From the NCBI GenBank assembly GCA_013397075.1, contig VWZS01009726.1:333233-397232 (forward strand): 64,000 bases of DNA, written 5' to 3'. Shown here piece after piece: positions 41,068 through 55,381 of this stretch. The position numbers and the translations under genes are program-made. The notes under the pieces were generated by a model. The model saw nothing but the letters and a program-made list of their open reading frames with translations. It did not search any database and had not been told where the DNA came from. Every line of letters starts with the position of its first letter. Within the stretch, counting starts at the first letter, position 1. Origin of the DNA: Rhabdornis inornatus. Taxonomy: Eukaryota; Chordata; Aves; Passeriformes; Rhabdornithidae.

Positions 41068-41195
41068 TCGCCATAAGAACACAGCAATGGCCAGACTGGA
41101 TTAAAATAAAGATCCTTCAAACTCAGTAGCCTTCATCAGCAGACACAAGCAGGTTTTTATGGAAAGGCTGAGAACAGAGAAAATATAAAAGGACA
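41068..41195 (+). mobile_element. Highly diverged interspersed repeat, family uncertain
   Basis: CATAAGAACACAGCAATGGC followed by ACTGG, a CAGTAGCC block and GAGAACAG resembles a decayed copy of a repeat common in sauropsid genomes (ATAAGAAC..CCATACTGGGTCAGACCAAAGG type). The divergence is too great for me to assign a family. Confidence 0.35.
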
Positions 41196-44100
41196 CAACC
41201 ACTGACCTCCAGATACTCGGTAAACCTTCCAGTTTGGGATGTCTTGAGTTAAAGGCTACTTTCTCATCACTTTGCTGGATTTTCTCTCCATCACTTGCTC
41301 ATTTTATCCATTTACTTCCCTGCCATTCAAGATATCTCATTGTCTACAAATTTACCCATCTTCTACAGAGTCAATTGAAATGATAGATTAGATCTCACAG
41401 TTAGAAATTCTGCAATATTATATTAATTCATTTGGAAAAGCAACTTAATGCTTTTTGTGGGTTTTTTTAATAGTGAAGTTTCTCGGCTATGGAGAATTTC
41501 CTTGTCTTAACATCTGGTTTAAAAATTAGTTTACAATCTGTTATACAGTATATCAGAAAACTCTAAGAAGCTATTAAAGAGAATAAGGACAAAGGACAAG
41601 CAAGGGATGTCAGAAAACTCCTGAGAGTGAGAAGATGGACAAGAAAGAAAGAAAATGTAATTAACAGATGAATGAAAATTGATACAGCATTGTACAGTGA
41701 AGAGGGAAAGGCAGCATATGGACCCTGATGTAACTGCTACTGTGTGGAAAGAACCTGAGCTGCTGTTTTCATGAGGAAAAAAATTGGAACTATATAATCA
41801 ACTAATCTTAACAGCTGTCCAACAAAGCTTTCAAGCATTTGGAATTACCAAGAAACAAAAAAAAAAAATCAATACACTATGTCACTGAGTAAATCATCTC
41901 AAACATTATGTTCAGTGTTTGACTGTTCATTGTGTCCTCCATGACAACAACTCCAGGAAGCATCAAATGAAACTGATAGAAAAAGCTACTGAAAAACAAA
42001 TGAAGATACATCTAAATCAAATTTTAAGTGTTACAATTTATATGCAAAGATTCATATTCCTACCACTGAGTAAAGGGATGCCCAGATAATATGTGAAATA
42101 CCAACTCATCAATAGGTTTTCCTCCAAATATTTGATCTGAGTTGAAAACAGAAGCACAGGTGACCAAATGGGAGATGTCCAACTGCCATGTTCTTACTCA
42201 TATTCAGATATTTACTTAGTCATTGCTGGACAGAGGATGCTGGATAAAACAGACACTCACCCTATCCACAGTCTCCATTTTTATAGCTTTGACCAGATTT
42301 GGTCCATGTCTGTTCTAGATAAGGAAAAAGACAGTATTAACACTGCATAAAAATTAGCAGATATTCAAATCTGGACTGATCATTTAAAATTGTCTTTGTT
42401 TCAAATATATACATTTCAGAAGGGAGTGGGAGGGAGGAGTGAAATTTTAAAGAAGAAATCTTAAAACCAAAGCTGTGTCTGTGTGAGCCTTTACCGTGAG
42501 TTCCAACCAGAATTAATTTAGATCTACTCTTGGGCTTTCCATGCATCAACAAGCAGTTTATTAGGGATTTGCTGTTTGCCACAAACACTGGAACACACCA
42601 TGAATGAGTTTAAACACAGCCACTGTTTAACCAAGACCACAAGCTTTTAATGACTACTTATTAACTTTTAATGTTTGTCCTTCTCCAGGGCACACCTGGA
42701 GCCAGTGTGTATATAAAGCATCTAAATATCCCAGACTAAACCACTAAATACTTAAATTCTGTTGCAATTAACAAATGAGTTGGCTAAGTCCACTGTTAAG
42801 CACCAGATTCCTGAAAAAAAAAGAAACAATTTTTTTGGCCACAGGTTGGTAACAAACAACACATACAACAGGAAATAAGCCTTCTCAGCACACAAATAGA
42901 TCTGAACCCAGGAGCTTTAGGTGCAGTGCAGCTGTTCTGCAGTGACAGAGCTACATGTATGTGTACAGATTTGTGTGTGTCTGATGTTTGTGTAAATACA
43001 ACCAAGTTCTGATGCTAACACTGTGCAGAGAATGCAGCTACTCCCCTCTGACAAAGAATTGAAGAGGCCATCATGAAAATGGAGTAAAGAAAAAAAAAAA
43101 TTCCATGAACAGCAGAATTATCAGTCATGTTCCCCCCCAGATTTGCTTCTCACACGTGCTCCATCTTCCCAGTCAAAGCAATTCCCTCCCATCTCTCCTG
43201 AACTCTCAGTGCTCCTCACCATCAGCAGAGTCATGGGTAGCACTGCACCTCACTCAGTAACAACTTACAGCTGTGCTGAGCCACTGGCCAAGCTGAGTGT
43301 GCACATCCATGATTTTACTGATCAAAAGTTCCCACCTTTACCTGCAATATTCTTAAGGACTTAATGGCTTTGATATTGGCACGTCTCTTTCAGAGAATGA
43401 GCCAAAAAACTTCCAAAGATAATAGAAGATACTAAAAGAAATAAAGAACAGACAATTTTACAAACCTTACATCATAAAGAATCAAAGCAAAATAGATGTT
43501 ACACGTTTTTCACCTCTGCATCCTGAACCTGAAGTCAGAGTCTCACAGGTTCCCCTCGGTAAACATAAAACTTTTTATAAAAAACACCCAAGCAATGAAA
43601 TCATGACATAGTAAATTGATTACTCATGGACTCACTGAAGACTCATGGAAACTGGAAATATGATTGACAGCTCTGCACATGAACATTATTCCTAAATAAT
43701 CAGCAAATATATAGATACATACTTAAACAAGCGATTAAGATTCCTCAAAACTACCTTATAAGAGTCATTCTTTCATATTCTAAAAAAAATAATTATCTTA
43801 AAGCAGCGTTCTAAGACAGGGTACTCCATCCAAACCAGCTCATAAAGACTAACCCTCATTTTAACCTACCACATCAATGACTCTCCCACTGAAATGTAAC
43901 CACAATGTTATAAAAGCTCCAGTCAGACTCAGCTTCTGGTCTAACAACTTCATATTGGTTAAAGGTGACAAGGCCAAAAGCAGGACCCACAAACACAGCC
44001 AGATTCTCATGTATTGAGATCACTGATGATATTCATTTGACCTGTCAATTAGGGTATTTTTGCAGACAAAAGACTGGGGGAAGGGAGCTGGCAGACGGAC

Positions 44101-47100
44101 AGTTGAAGCTCAAAGACAAAGAAAAGGGATGGATGTTGAAGTACTGCAGTAAATACTAATGAAAGTTTGAATGATTAATCTATTGGGGGATGGGGGTAGA
44201 CCACCACAGACCACCATACACCCTGCCTGTGGATCATCTTCAAAAAGAAAAACAAAATTATGCAAGCAGCCACATAATGCAACCATAACACTAGTCAGTC
44301 AAAGAGAATACCCAGATATTTATTATAATGGAGAAACAAGGCAAACCAAGCACAACAAAGAACAGATGCATAGCAAAAACTGCATTTACTTTCAGTGTAT
44401 GTTTTTCTACTTGCATTATTTCCATACTACTGCATGTGAGATGTACAGTAGCTACACAATCAGGTTAGTTGGCAGGTCTTTCATTCTTTAGGATTGCCAG
44501 AACAAGCCAAATTGCAATAATCAGACTGTGGAAGCTCCACGGTATCCAGCCACGGAGCATTCCCATCCCCAAGGAAAAGACTGGCAGCTTGACTTCATTC
44601 CTGCCACTCTCCAAACACTGTATTCGTACATTTTGGTTCCACCAGATTATCCCTTGCCAGACAGACCAAAAGAGGCTCCAGTCATGTCACTGATGTCACT
44701 GACACCTAAGTGAGAAGACACAAGTGGCAGACAGGCAGATATAGCCATACTTCCAAACACAAGCAGGACCCACCCAGTAACATCCCTCTGGGGAAAGACA
44801 AAGAATGAAGCAACAGACTTAGAGGAAGAAAGGAGAGATGAGAGGAGATCCCTGAAGAGCTTCTGGTTTTGGCTGCCAGAAGCCTTGTTCACAGAATGGA
44901 ATTCAAGTATCTCAGGAAGCACTACAGGAATACATTCCAATTCAACTCTTAAAATTAAAACAGCCATCTAAACAGCACATGTGCCCAAATGCATTCTAGG
45001 GCGTCCAGTCACAGGTCAGGGGTCAGTGCTGAATCCAGTTTCAGATGGCCAAAAGTTCAAGTGAGGAAAACATTACATGCCCCCTTTCCTTAACTGTCTT
45101 TCTTACTGCCACATATTTTGCCACGTTTAATAATCAAAAGACACTTCCATTGGAAGAGGAACAATTCTACTAGCTGCATGTGTGCTACAAGGGAATAAAA
45201 AGACACAGGTATTTTTCTGGGCTTTAGGAGTGAATTGTGTAGTACTTTAGCTTTGTTGAATTCTGGTAACTACCTTTAACAACAGATTAACAAACAAATG
45301 GTCAGTAATCAAACAAGTTCAAATGCCAGGACATACAGAATCAGATAAAAATGTGTATTATAAGCTTAGCAAAACATTTTATTCTTCCATTGCTTTAGAA
45401 CAAATACTATAAAACTGTTCTAAAGATTATTTTATTCTTAAACCTCATCTAAGGAAAACACCAAGTCCAGTATGTTTTCTGTATCTATAGGAAAGTCTAA
45501 ACAGCAGCATTAGACCACTGTCATAGGGCCCACTATCACTAAAATACTGTTATAATACCTGCACAGAACTGCTCAACTTGGGACAAGATCGTAAGACAGC
45601 AACATGAGGGTCAACATGAAAAAAGCATCTCACACTAACTAGAAAAGCTTATTGGCATGTAGAGAACATGAGAACAGCGATCATGCTGAATTCCCCCAAT
45701 CTGATGCAAGCCTGCAAAAGATAAAATGCTGCTGGTAGATTTTATGCTACACTGAGGAGACAGGTAGGACTGTATGAGCACCAGAGCTCATTCTGGGCTT
45801 CATGATATCCTGCAATAAAGAGAACAGTTACATTCAAGCAGAATTCAGTCACCATTCCACTTCAGTGACAAGCCTGTCACAGGTTTCAGGATAGACAAAA
45901 ATGTGCCCAGAGAGGTCCCACTCGGAGCATCTCCTACCAGTTGCTATACAAACAGTCATACAGCCACCGATTAAAGGTCCACAAAGGGCTGCCCTGACTG
46001 TGGCTCAGCATAGAGGGGAGAACGGAGGTGGGGGAAACTTTTAAAAAATCTTTTCAAGGACACCCAGCACTTCTGAAAAACAGTGATGCTCACCAGGCCA
46101 GAGGCAACCCTCTGACTATCTGGAGACAGCCAAAGCAGGATCTGCCCACAGGCTCTGTGTGGCCAGGACCTCACCAGATACACGTGCACAGATTTCCACA
46201 CTAATGTCCTTCCACTCTCCTCCCTTTGCCACGCTAATGTTTACATTGCCTTTGAAGATAAATGCAACCCCCCAAGCAACTGTTGATTGACAGCTCTGCT
46301 CTGTAAACAAGTGTCAAGGAAACAAAGCCTGAATGATGTAAAAATACTATAAACAATGTCTGTGTTACTGACAGATAAAAGACGGCCTTGTTCCTAATGA
46401 AGAGGATAGACTATCAGAGGAAAACTCACTTCCCAACTCTGTAGGACTCAGTGCATATAAACCTAGGGTATTCACTCAACTTCACCGGTCTTTGCTTGCT
46501 CCCAGCACTACTGAGAGGACAAGCTGACACCACTGCTCCAACACGGGATCCTCAGGACTAGCACACAACTGACAATTAAGGCATTGGTATTAGGAAAATT
46601 CACTGTAGCCTTCTGTGGAAAGGCACTGGGAAAACTCAAAGCATTATTAGAAGAGTGCCCTAAATAGTCTGCCAAGATGCCAACCCAAACATCATTTTCA
46701 CTCAAAGATATAAAAATGAATAATTTTCTCCCTTTACTTCATCTTGGAAATTTTCCTGTATCTAAGTGATTTCATGTCTGCTCCCCTTTCAAGTGCCACA
46801 GCTTGGTGTTTCTTGTGTTCTAGTAATGACTTCCCCTCCGGGATTCCCTCATCCAAGCGTCACCCAAAATAAACATCGAGGTCTGTCCCACTCTTCCCAT
46901 GTTGACTCATGCATTATTCAAAAAGGCTCAGAAGTGCAAAAGACTTTACTGAGCAACTGACCCCGAGAGGAAGTGACAGAGATTACAGCATCATGTTCTT
47001 GAACCTGCTAAGAAGGTCATGATCTATTTAGCACAATAGGGAAACTAAAATTTCACAAGATGTAAGAAAAAATGGATTTGGAAATTATATCATATTTCCT

Positions 47101-50100
47101 CCAGATCTCTGCTAATTATTCTCTGTATCCTCTCGTCCAACTCTGACCAAACCCCTTTATGAATCATTTGTTTTTCCATGTATACTTCTGAAAACAGACA
47201 CACAGTTACTTTTTTTTAAAAAAAGAGGAAGGTCACACAATGACTGTGCCACCCATTCTTATATCTCACACCTATCACTCTCTTATTTCCTTTGCAGTGC
47301 ATTTTGGGAAGATAAATACATCAGCAATGCCTGTGTAATGCCAAGGGAAGTAGGAATACATTTCAACGTGAAAATGTAAGGGAGATGAAAATACATTTCT
47401 AGATTTTCTATGTTTTCAGTGCAATACGTGAGTGATTTTTATGACAAACACAAACCTATAGCACACATCTTTGTTTGGTTCTGATAAACCACTATTGCCT
47501 TGGAAATCAAGAAACTGCCAAATACAAACCAAACAGACTTGAAATGGGAAGTCATTCAAGAAAGAGGACTGGAACTAGGATTCCCCTCCCACAGGCATCT
47601 TTAGGATTTTATTTTGCTCCAATCCAGGCCACCATTTGTAAAATAGGAGTGGACATATTCTTAAGCAATTCACTTGGGCAAAATTACAAAATAATAATGT
47701 AACCATTTGACAGTAAAAATGACAACCAAAAGAATACTCCATAAAACATATTTATTTAATCAAATCAGTATTTTCCAGCATTACATTTTTTTACCAGCTC
47801 CAATGACTGAAAAAGCCAAAAATTTGAAGTTTAGGGATCACAGAGTTTCCTGTTATTCATTACCATGGTAAATTGGTGCTTCACTGAGCTTATTAAAAAA
47901 TGCCTCAGCAACCAAAGCACAGTAGGCTTTCATTTGATGATGAACCTGAAGTATCAAGACAAAACAGGATCTGGGAAGGAGCATCACTAACATTCCTGCT
48001 CCCAGTATTTGAAAGCTAAGACACTGGTTTTCACCAGCTCTTGGGTTATAAGGCTTGAGCGTATCAGCACAGTTTTATGGCAGTAAACATGCTATCCATT
48101 TCTCCTCATGCCACAGGTTACTTTAGTATCTAAAGTAAGTTTCCCTAATTCCATGGCGTTTACTTATTCTCAGTTCTGCCTTGTTCTCCTCCCCTCCTTC
48201 ACTAGAGTAAATGGAAAAAAATATTTTCAACAGGAAAACACAACTAACCCAGAAAGAAAAAAAAGACAGAAACAGACTTGATGCTGAAGAACAAAAAATT
48301 GGGGATCACCAGGATAAAAATTAATCAACACTAGAGCTCAGAAATGTGGAGACAACCACAATAAAAAAAAAAGTTTCAGAAATGTTAGGTTTTTATTATG
48401 AAAATCAGATTTCATTTCTCATAGCTAACAAAATTATTCATCAATAGATGTTTTCATATGACACTAGATCTTCTGGAAAACTTTCAGGGGAAAAGCAAGC
48501 TAAATCACTTCTCCCCAGCTTGTGGCACACAGGTGAATCAAGACACAGACCCAACTCTTACTGCAACCTCTTGAGAGCAGCAACTTCTGGACTTCAAAAA
48601 TCATCACATCAAAAACAATCATGTTTTTACCCAGAGGCAAAACTCCTTTATTCAACCTGAATTAATTTACGATTAGATATTTTCAACATTTCATTTCGGA
48701 GCAGGACAGGAACACAAAATCACAGTGGTGATTTTTCTGATACAAGTGTTTTTTCAAAACCTTCAAGTGAAAATAAAAATCAAAAATTTTGTAACACAAA
48801 TGAAAGGATAACTTTAAAGGATATTACCAAACTGGATTTAAAATGGAAACTGAGGTGTTTTTTAGCTCTTGTTGCAGACTAAATAATTCCAAAGACATAA
48901 TTAAGATCTAGCACCTCATTTTCAAGCTCTCATCCTAATGAAAATATAACAAAGGCATTCTGGTAAAGCACAAAACAAAGCAACCAAAGGAACTACTTGT
49001 ATCATCATATTTACTTATTGACCCTCTATGACCAAAACATGTTTGGGGGGGAACTTTGATAAGTTGGCCCCCACTGGAAATGTAACTTAGAAAATAAAAT
49101 CCCTGATCTTCATACCTGTGGGACTGAAACTTCTGGCCTCAACCAATGGTTTGTTTCTCCAGGAAACATGCCAAATGTGTTATCAGCACTTCTGTAAACT
49201 CCAGTTTCCTATTTCATATATACCAGCACTGTCTTCATGCTGTTTCTCACACACTGCCAGAAGACTTTCCATAGTTTCTGAAAGCTTCATATAGCTCGAC
49301 AGCAAGGAACACACTTTGATACTGACAGGTTAGCAGGGAGAGGTTACACTTCACACTTTACTCACACTGGTGTTCAGGATCAGAAACAGAGCCTCAGTCC
49401 CCAGCCTGCTGCAGACTTGAGATGTGTTGGCCAAAAGTCCTCAGCTTCACGGGCTCTCAAACATTGTCATTCACCACTGCAGGACCAAGGCATGAGAGCA
49501 CATACATGATGCACAGCTTTCATCACCTCTGCCTGCACACTCCACAAACCCTTTGGGTTCTGCCTCTCACAAATCACACGTGCCAGTTTACACACCTCCC
49601 TACATCCCCCTTTGCACTCAGGCAGTTTGTTTCTTCTTCCCCTCCAGAAAGGCATCCTCAGCCTCATGCTCTAGCACAAACAGAAACGCAAGCCATGGCT
49701 GTGATTAAAAAAAACAAAGCATGAGAAAAAATCGGTTTCCATGTCCTTTGTCTCAGTGTGAACCACAGGATACTGAGAAATGTTCTACTTCAAGCTCCAG
49801 CCTTAGAAGTGCTCTTTGACATGAGAGATGTAACCACCTAGCAGTGGCTAACACTTGAATTCAAAGCCCTGGCTAAGGTTGCATCTAACCTATCATTTAT
49901 ATCTGAAGCTGCAGTGCAGTTCATAACAAAATGATTGTGTTTTCCCAACCTACCATCCATGGCTGTAATTCACAGAGCAGTTTCAGTTGTACTTGAGCTA
50001 CACTCCTTTTAGAGGAACAGAATAGAAGCAGAACACAAGCTCATGTCCAGATGCATTGGAAAGGCAATCCAACTAATAACAGAATCAAAACAATGACTCG

Positions 50101-50153
50101 ATATTTGGACGACTTCAGGCTACATTGACTGACAGAAAACTTCAGTCCAGATT

Positions 50154-50216
50154 ACAAAAAAAAAACCAATAAAAACAAAACCAACCAAACAAACAAACAA
50201 ACAAAAAAAAAAACCA
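50154..50216. repeat. A-rich tract with AAAC repeats near the exon 2 donor
   Basis: CAAA/AAAC repeats and A runs beginning about 220 bases inside intron 2 from exon 2. On the gene strand it is T-rich with GTTT repeats. Confidence 0.85.
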
Positions 50217-50435
50217 ACACCACACCACTTAGCTAAAAATAAATGTCAATGGGTCTCAGTATCACCTTTCGACTTTTTAATTCTTCAAAAAATCCAAACA
50301 ATATCCATGGAATTATACCTTCTTTCCAAGTTAGTAAGGTATCAGACTGGCTCATCCAGTTCCTCAGCAGAAACCAGCACAGCCCTAATGACACCAGAAA
50401 CAGCCCAGAACCCCAGTAAAGGTCACACCACTTAC

Positions 50436-50797
50436 CAGGCCACTGCAAGTGCTGATGGCTGCTGTCCCACTGCCGGAGCCGGGCTGCCACGCAGTGCCAA
50501 GGAAGTGGCAAGGAACTCCAGAGTGTGTCGAAATCTTCGCTCTGGTGTGGTTGCCACGTCTCCTTTCTACTACGTAGTTATGGGAAAGAAATCCCATGTG
50601 GACAGTCAAGTTAAAAAACAGATCCTTCTCCTCATGATTAATTTTGTAATACACCACATTTTCACTTTTTCCAAGATCTCTCTTCTTCCTCGGGCTTGAG
50701 ATGTGATGGTGTAGACTAAAAGAAAGAAAATGCCCACTTGCATCTACTCTTGCTGGATGAACCACATGGTATTCTGGCACTGTCTTCACAAATTGCT
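50436..50797 (-). CDS. ADAMTS12: ADAMTS12 exon 2: N-terminal propeptide (Pep_M12B_propep)
   Basis: This 362-bp exon encodes residues 44-164 of ADAMTS12, most of the reprolysin-type propeptide that keeps the protease latent in the secretory pathway. The acceptor is a pyrimidine tract ending in CAG at 50798. The donor is CTG|GTAAGT at 50436/50435. Codon 44 (Glu) is split with exon 1, and the exon ends in phase 0. Key stretches are PEYHVVHPARVDASGHFLSF (52-70, nearly the mammalian ADAMTS12/ADAMTS7 sequence), a furin-like RKKR at 80-83, the ADAMTS12-type block NHEEKDLFFNLTV at 97-109, and the end TAAISTCSGL. N-glycosylation sequons lie at Asn106 (NLT) and Asn126 (NHT). Cys140 and Cys161 match propeptide cysteines. 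ADAMTS7 is the closest paralogue, but the HEEKDLFFNLTV block and the RKKRDL context fit ADAMTS12 better. A longer open frame to 50385-50948 simply runs through both splice sites. Confidence 0.96.
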
Positions 50798-53700
50798 CTG
50801 TGAGAAACGGGAAAAAAAAAAAAGAAACAAAACCAGAGTGAGTGCCAGCCAGTTTGGATCTCACATAATTTAAAGGAAAAATCAAAAGTGAGAGCAATTC
50901 ACCACAACATCCTATTGACACAAAGGCAGGCAGTGCACAGACTACCACGGAATTCTCCCATTGTAATATTCAGTTTAGAAGCTAAACATTCTTATTTTCA
51001 AACATTTTGTCACCATTCATATAAAAGACTGACTGTCACACACACCCCTCTTCCCAATCCCACAAGGGCTGGGAAGCCTCCATGTCCTAGGTATCACACT
51101 CTGATCAAGGAGTGTGATTTTCACACATCCAAAGAACTGACCACCTGAAGGTCGACACAGAGCCTTGCAAACACACAAAGGTGAAGAGAACACAAATTGG
51201 CTTGATTATTTGTAGTAACAGCATCTCAGTGGCATCAACTTTAGCAGCTGCTGCAGCTGCAGCTTCAGAATTTCAAAGAAGAGTCTGAAGAGAACGAAGT
51301 AATCATGCTCGTTTGTATAAAGAATTCCAAGCAGGGTAAGATTGGAAATCTTATCACTTGTCAGAATCTAGCAGGAGAAGAGAGCATTATTGACATTGGT
51401 GTCCCCTGCTACAACAAGGGATGCATACATAAGAAGATACAGAAGAAACATCACCTGTACCAGATTTTTTTTTAATTGCTGTGAAATGCAAAAGACTCAT
51501 GCAAATAACACAAATGTTTGTAAAACACAATACATAAGAACTCATACCCTAAGGGCCAGATCTGCTGGCATATTTGAATTCTACCCAAGAAATCACAGTC
51601 TGAACATACTTAATTAAAAAGAAGTTACAATGACATACTTTAATCCAGTTCTTCTTTACCCGGAGTTGCTCTTCATTCCCTAAGTCCCAGCCACATACAC
51701 ACAAAGTGACTATACCTCATTCATTAACTAAGCTGCTTAAAAAAGCAATTAGCCTGTTCCAGCTGCTTCCAGGCTAGCTCTGGTTAGGCAATCCTTTTAG
51801 CAAAACTTCTCCCTCCACCGCCTGTACCTTCAAAGTCACAGAGGAAAAATCCTGCCTAAGCAAGCAGCTGTCTGGAATCATCCCCTTCTGGAAGGAATAC
51901 ATCTCAGCTGTCCTCATTAGCTGCAGTTTAAGACATGGCTGCTTGAGTTTCCTCAGGCCATGGACCTGTGAGACTCATGCACTGAAACACTTCCAATTGA
52001 AGGGAAAGCAAAACAAAACACACAAAACCCCCAGCCTCCCAGCACATATACGACTACATCCAAAATCTGGCCCAATTCCAGCAGCACCTTTACTTAAGAA
52101 GCAAGATTATCCTCTTACACAGCAGATTTTTTTGTACACAAGCCTTCCCACCAGCCTGCAGTGACTTGGAGCCTTTGTAGGACAAGCCATAGCAGTGGGG
52201 CTTTACAGAGCCAGGTGTTATGACAACATGGACACTAATGCCCAGCACAGGTTCTGAGAGACATCTGCCCTTGTCCACATAAGGGTACTGAGACACTGGA
52301 AATGCAGCGCACACCTTCACGCCTGCAGTTTGCACAGCCTGCGGACAGCACAAAAGGTCCTGGATGCCTGATAATTCAGCAGCTGAAGCAAAACCAAGGT
52401 TCCCCCTCCTCACACTTCAGAGTGAAGCAGGAAAAAAAAAAAAAGAGGCAGGTAGAAGAGATAAGAAACACCCAAAAATACAGTTTATCTGCACATGTTA
52501 AATTGTGAGACTTCTGGGAAGTCCCACATCCCATACTGTGCTAGCAAAGTCAGACTAACACAGAAAGCTGCAAGACCAGGCCCCCATTTCTATGGTTTTC
52601 AGCACAACTCATTAAATAATCAAATGAAATGCCTGAAGGAAAATTTACTCATTTGCTGTCACTGTGCGATTTGCCTCTGCCTGGTGTCTTGAACCTAATT
52701 TGTTGTGGCTTAACTGCTGAACTCCATGCAAAACCAAAGACTCGTGGTTTTGGATTTAAAACTACACATGGAAGTTTTTTACTTCATCACTACAGCACAC
52801 AGTGTATGGAGATTAAAGGAAAGTAGACCATCAGCATCAGTAAGACGGAAAATAATGCTGAAGCACTGGATTATCAAAGCAGAGAAATTGAACTTCTTCT
52901 GCCCACTCATTAAATACTTGTTTAGTCACTGGAGAGGTCTTTATGCTGCAATAATAATGTACTGTAATACAAGTACAGAAATGAATTATTTAAAAGCCTT
53001 CAAAATACCAGAGGGAATAAGATTACAACACAAAAGTCTAACAGGATGAGGCTAACCATATTTCTGCAAGTAATCATTATCAGTACACTATTGCCTAGAC
53101 TGTTGGGTAGAAGGCAATCCTAACTGCAACAGAAATATTTACTGAGCTCCACACTAAGCCTAAGATAGCATCGTTTCTGCCTGCAGGAGAGTCTAAAACA
53201 AAGACAGAAGATACAATTTTGGTGATCCCATTCTACCCTTCTAGGAAAGAAGAACTAAATACATGCAACCCAGGCTGCTCAAAATTAAGGGCTGCATCCT
53301 TCAACACTGAGTGCCTCTATTTTCATATAGTAACATGAATTCCTATTAAAACACCACAAGTTCCCACAAAACTTCATGGCAGCAAGCATAAACGGAGAGA
53401 ATGAATGCCACTGACAAGCCGTGGCACCGGCATGTGACAGCATCCCCCTTGGACACCGAGCATACTCTCCCCTCCAGGGGAGTGGGCACTGCTCAGGATT
53501 TACAGGGCAGGAAAGGTGGCTGTGTAGCTCCAGAGAATGTTTTGTCTTTCCAGAACTACAGCCTGGGCATGCTGGCTTGTGTTGGTGCTGCGAACAAGAC
53601 CAAAGCACGGCAATGAGCAGCATACAACCCAGTCAGGACCCTGCAAACACAGCATCTGCTCAGACCCTCTGGGCACACAGGACAGGCAACATTCAGGCCC

Positions 53701-54551
53701 TTCACACCTGTTTGAGGAGCCCAAGTATTGTTTAAGGCGTCAGAGAAATCTTCCCTGCAGATCTTCCTAACTCTGCATCATTGAAAACATATGATAATAC
53801 TCAAAACTACTCCCTTGTGTTCTGCTCCTCTGTGGATTCAAATTCACCACACATGGCAGAGAATTGCCTTATTAAGAATGACTGTACACAAAGTGAATAA
53901 ACTAGGATAAAGAGAAAAACATACATGATCTGCCACACATGACAGGAAAACCACAATTTACTTTAAATACATAACATGTTCCCTGACAAAATTCCTTCAA
54001 AATGTGACACATCATCATTTGCCATTGCTTCATCTCCATCTTTGTAGTTTGTGTACATCTGCCCCTCAGACCTTCTGGCTTCTTTTCAAACCCTGGGATA
54101 GGAAATAGTGTGGCTGATCTTGTGAGGAAGCATCATACTCAGGAAACACAGCAAGCTCAAGCCTCATGGCAGAGAGCATGCCTTCAGCACTCAGCAAGGG
54201 CATCCCCAACTGTCCCAGCTGTCACACTAATGGATGTAGAGAGAGCAGAACACTTCAGCTGTACCACATACAAATTTCAGTCCACACCTCACACCGCAAA
54301 AAACCTTCCTTTGAAAAACATTAGCCACGTTTTTAACTCAATGCTACTTGCAAACTCTTGGAAAAAAATATTTTCCATGCCCAGGAAGTCACATTAATTC
54401 TACACTCATTTCCTAATGCCTGACAGTTAAACAGCCACTACATGATAACACATCCCTGTTCTGTCCTATGTAGAGTCACAGGGATGTAATTATTGCTAGC
54501 ATCCACTTTCAATGAATCCAATGGGAACCAAGCTCAGTATACTTGAAAATT

Positions 54552-54608
54552 CACTTTTCAGGCACCTTACTGTAACACTTTTCAGGCACCTTATTTAAAC
54601 ACTTTTCC
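54552..54608. repeat. 24-bp tandem duplication (2.4 copies)
   Basis: Two 24-base units starting CACTTTTCAGGCACCTTA lie at 54552-54575 and 54576-54599, followed by a partial third (CACTTTTCC). It lies in intron 1 and has no coding role. Confidence 0.85.
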
Positions 54609-55012
54609 TTTCCACGCTCTCTGAGGGGTACAGAAGATTTTCTCATTGTGTTCAAGCTCTCCTGAAAGCACCACAGCTGTTGATTGCACCAGGAAGAAAA
54701 ATTTCCTCATCCACTTTTAGGTCTTCCACCACCAAGCAGAGGCTTCCAACTACTCACAATTTTTCTCCCTTGGGACCCACGATTTTTCTTAAACAGGCAA
54801 AAACTAAAATAAAAAGTAAAATTCCTGAGTTGCACTCCCCATGTCAAAACAGGGAGAACATAACCCAATTGCGAGGACAGCCTCAAAGAAACCCCTCCCG
54901 CGGATGAAGTCTGACTTGTAATCTACCATCCTCACCGAAATGTGAGAAACTCACAGTGGGTGTTGAACCCTGATAACACCAATCCTTCTGCAGCGCCTGC
55001 TGCTTTGGTACA

Positions 55013-55034
55013 AAATAATAAATAAATAAATAAT
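55013..55034. repeat. (AATA)n microsatellite
   Basis: About five AATA units just outside the CpG island, in intron 1. Confidence 0.85.
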
Positions 55035-55341
55035 CGGGACAGTAAACTTCTTCGGTTTAGGAGCACAAAACGATTCTGGCGTTTAGAGAGCTGCCTCTAA
55101 GCGGGGAAGATCTGCAAGAGGCAGGGTTTAGCAACACCTTCATCTCTAGAGAGCCAAACCCGGTGACTGCCCAGGAGCCGCAGGAAGGCGCAGCCGGAGC
55201 GCCGTGCCCCGGGTGCGTCCCGGCAGCGCCGAGGGCAGCGCTGGGAAAGCGCCCGGGAAGCACCGGGGCCCGGCCCGGCCCGGCTGCCCGCCCCCCAGCC
55301 CGAGCAGCGCCTCGGAGCCGCACTGCCCCGGCGGGACCCGC

Positions 55342-55366
55342 TCCCGTCCCGTCCCGTCCCGTCCCG
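55342..55366 (-). repeat. (CGGGA)5 pentamer tract, G-quadruplex candidate in intron 1
   Basis: Five perfect copies of TCCCG on the plus strand read as CGGGA repeats in the transcript. They start 15 bases inside intron 1. Five GGG runs with 2-base loops satisfy the usual G-quadruplex pattern. Intronic G-runs near a donor often act as splicing enhancers. The effect here is inferred. Confidence 0.8.
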
Positions 55367-55381
55367 GCCGCCGCCACTGAC

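Larger units (their letters stand above)
3974..50435 (-). other. ADAMTS12: ADAMTS12 intron 2 (46.5 kb)
   Basis: This intron separates exon 2 (phase 0 donor) from exon 3 (phase 0 acceptor). It is AT-rich and carries no recognisable gene on either strand. The only open frames are short and unlike known proteins. It holds a CR1 fragment near 12.9-13.1 kb, a perfect hairpin at 13.6 kb, a possible old SINE near 20.05 kb, a diverged repeat near 41.1 kb, several A-rich low-complexity tracts, one ambiguous base at 15192, and a 189-bp in-frame exon-like segment near 36 kb. The remaining long stretches show nothing I can name. Confidence 0.88.
50798..55381 (-). other. ADAMTS12: ADAMTS12 intron 1 (4.6 kb)
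   Basis: This intron lies between the phase 1 donor of exon 1 and the acceptor of exon 2. Its first 230 bases (right end) are still in the CpG island and include a (CGGGA)5 tract. The rest is AT-rich and holds an (AATA)n tract at about 55.01 kb, a 24-bp tandem duplication at about 54.55 kb, and a small hairpin (9-bp arms, 51093-51118). No further exon was found. Confidence 0.85.

Noticed and set aside
50307..50699. 130-codon plus-strand open frame
   Set aside because: It is antisense to ADAMTS12 exon 2, whose frame, splice sites and homology are clear. The plus-strand frame is its shadow.
51093..51118. Small hairpin with 9-bp arms
   Set aside because: Short arms like these are expected by chance in 64 kb.
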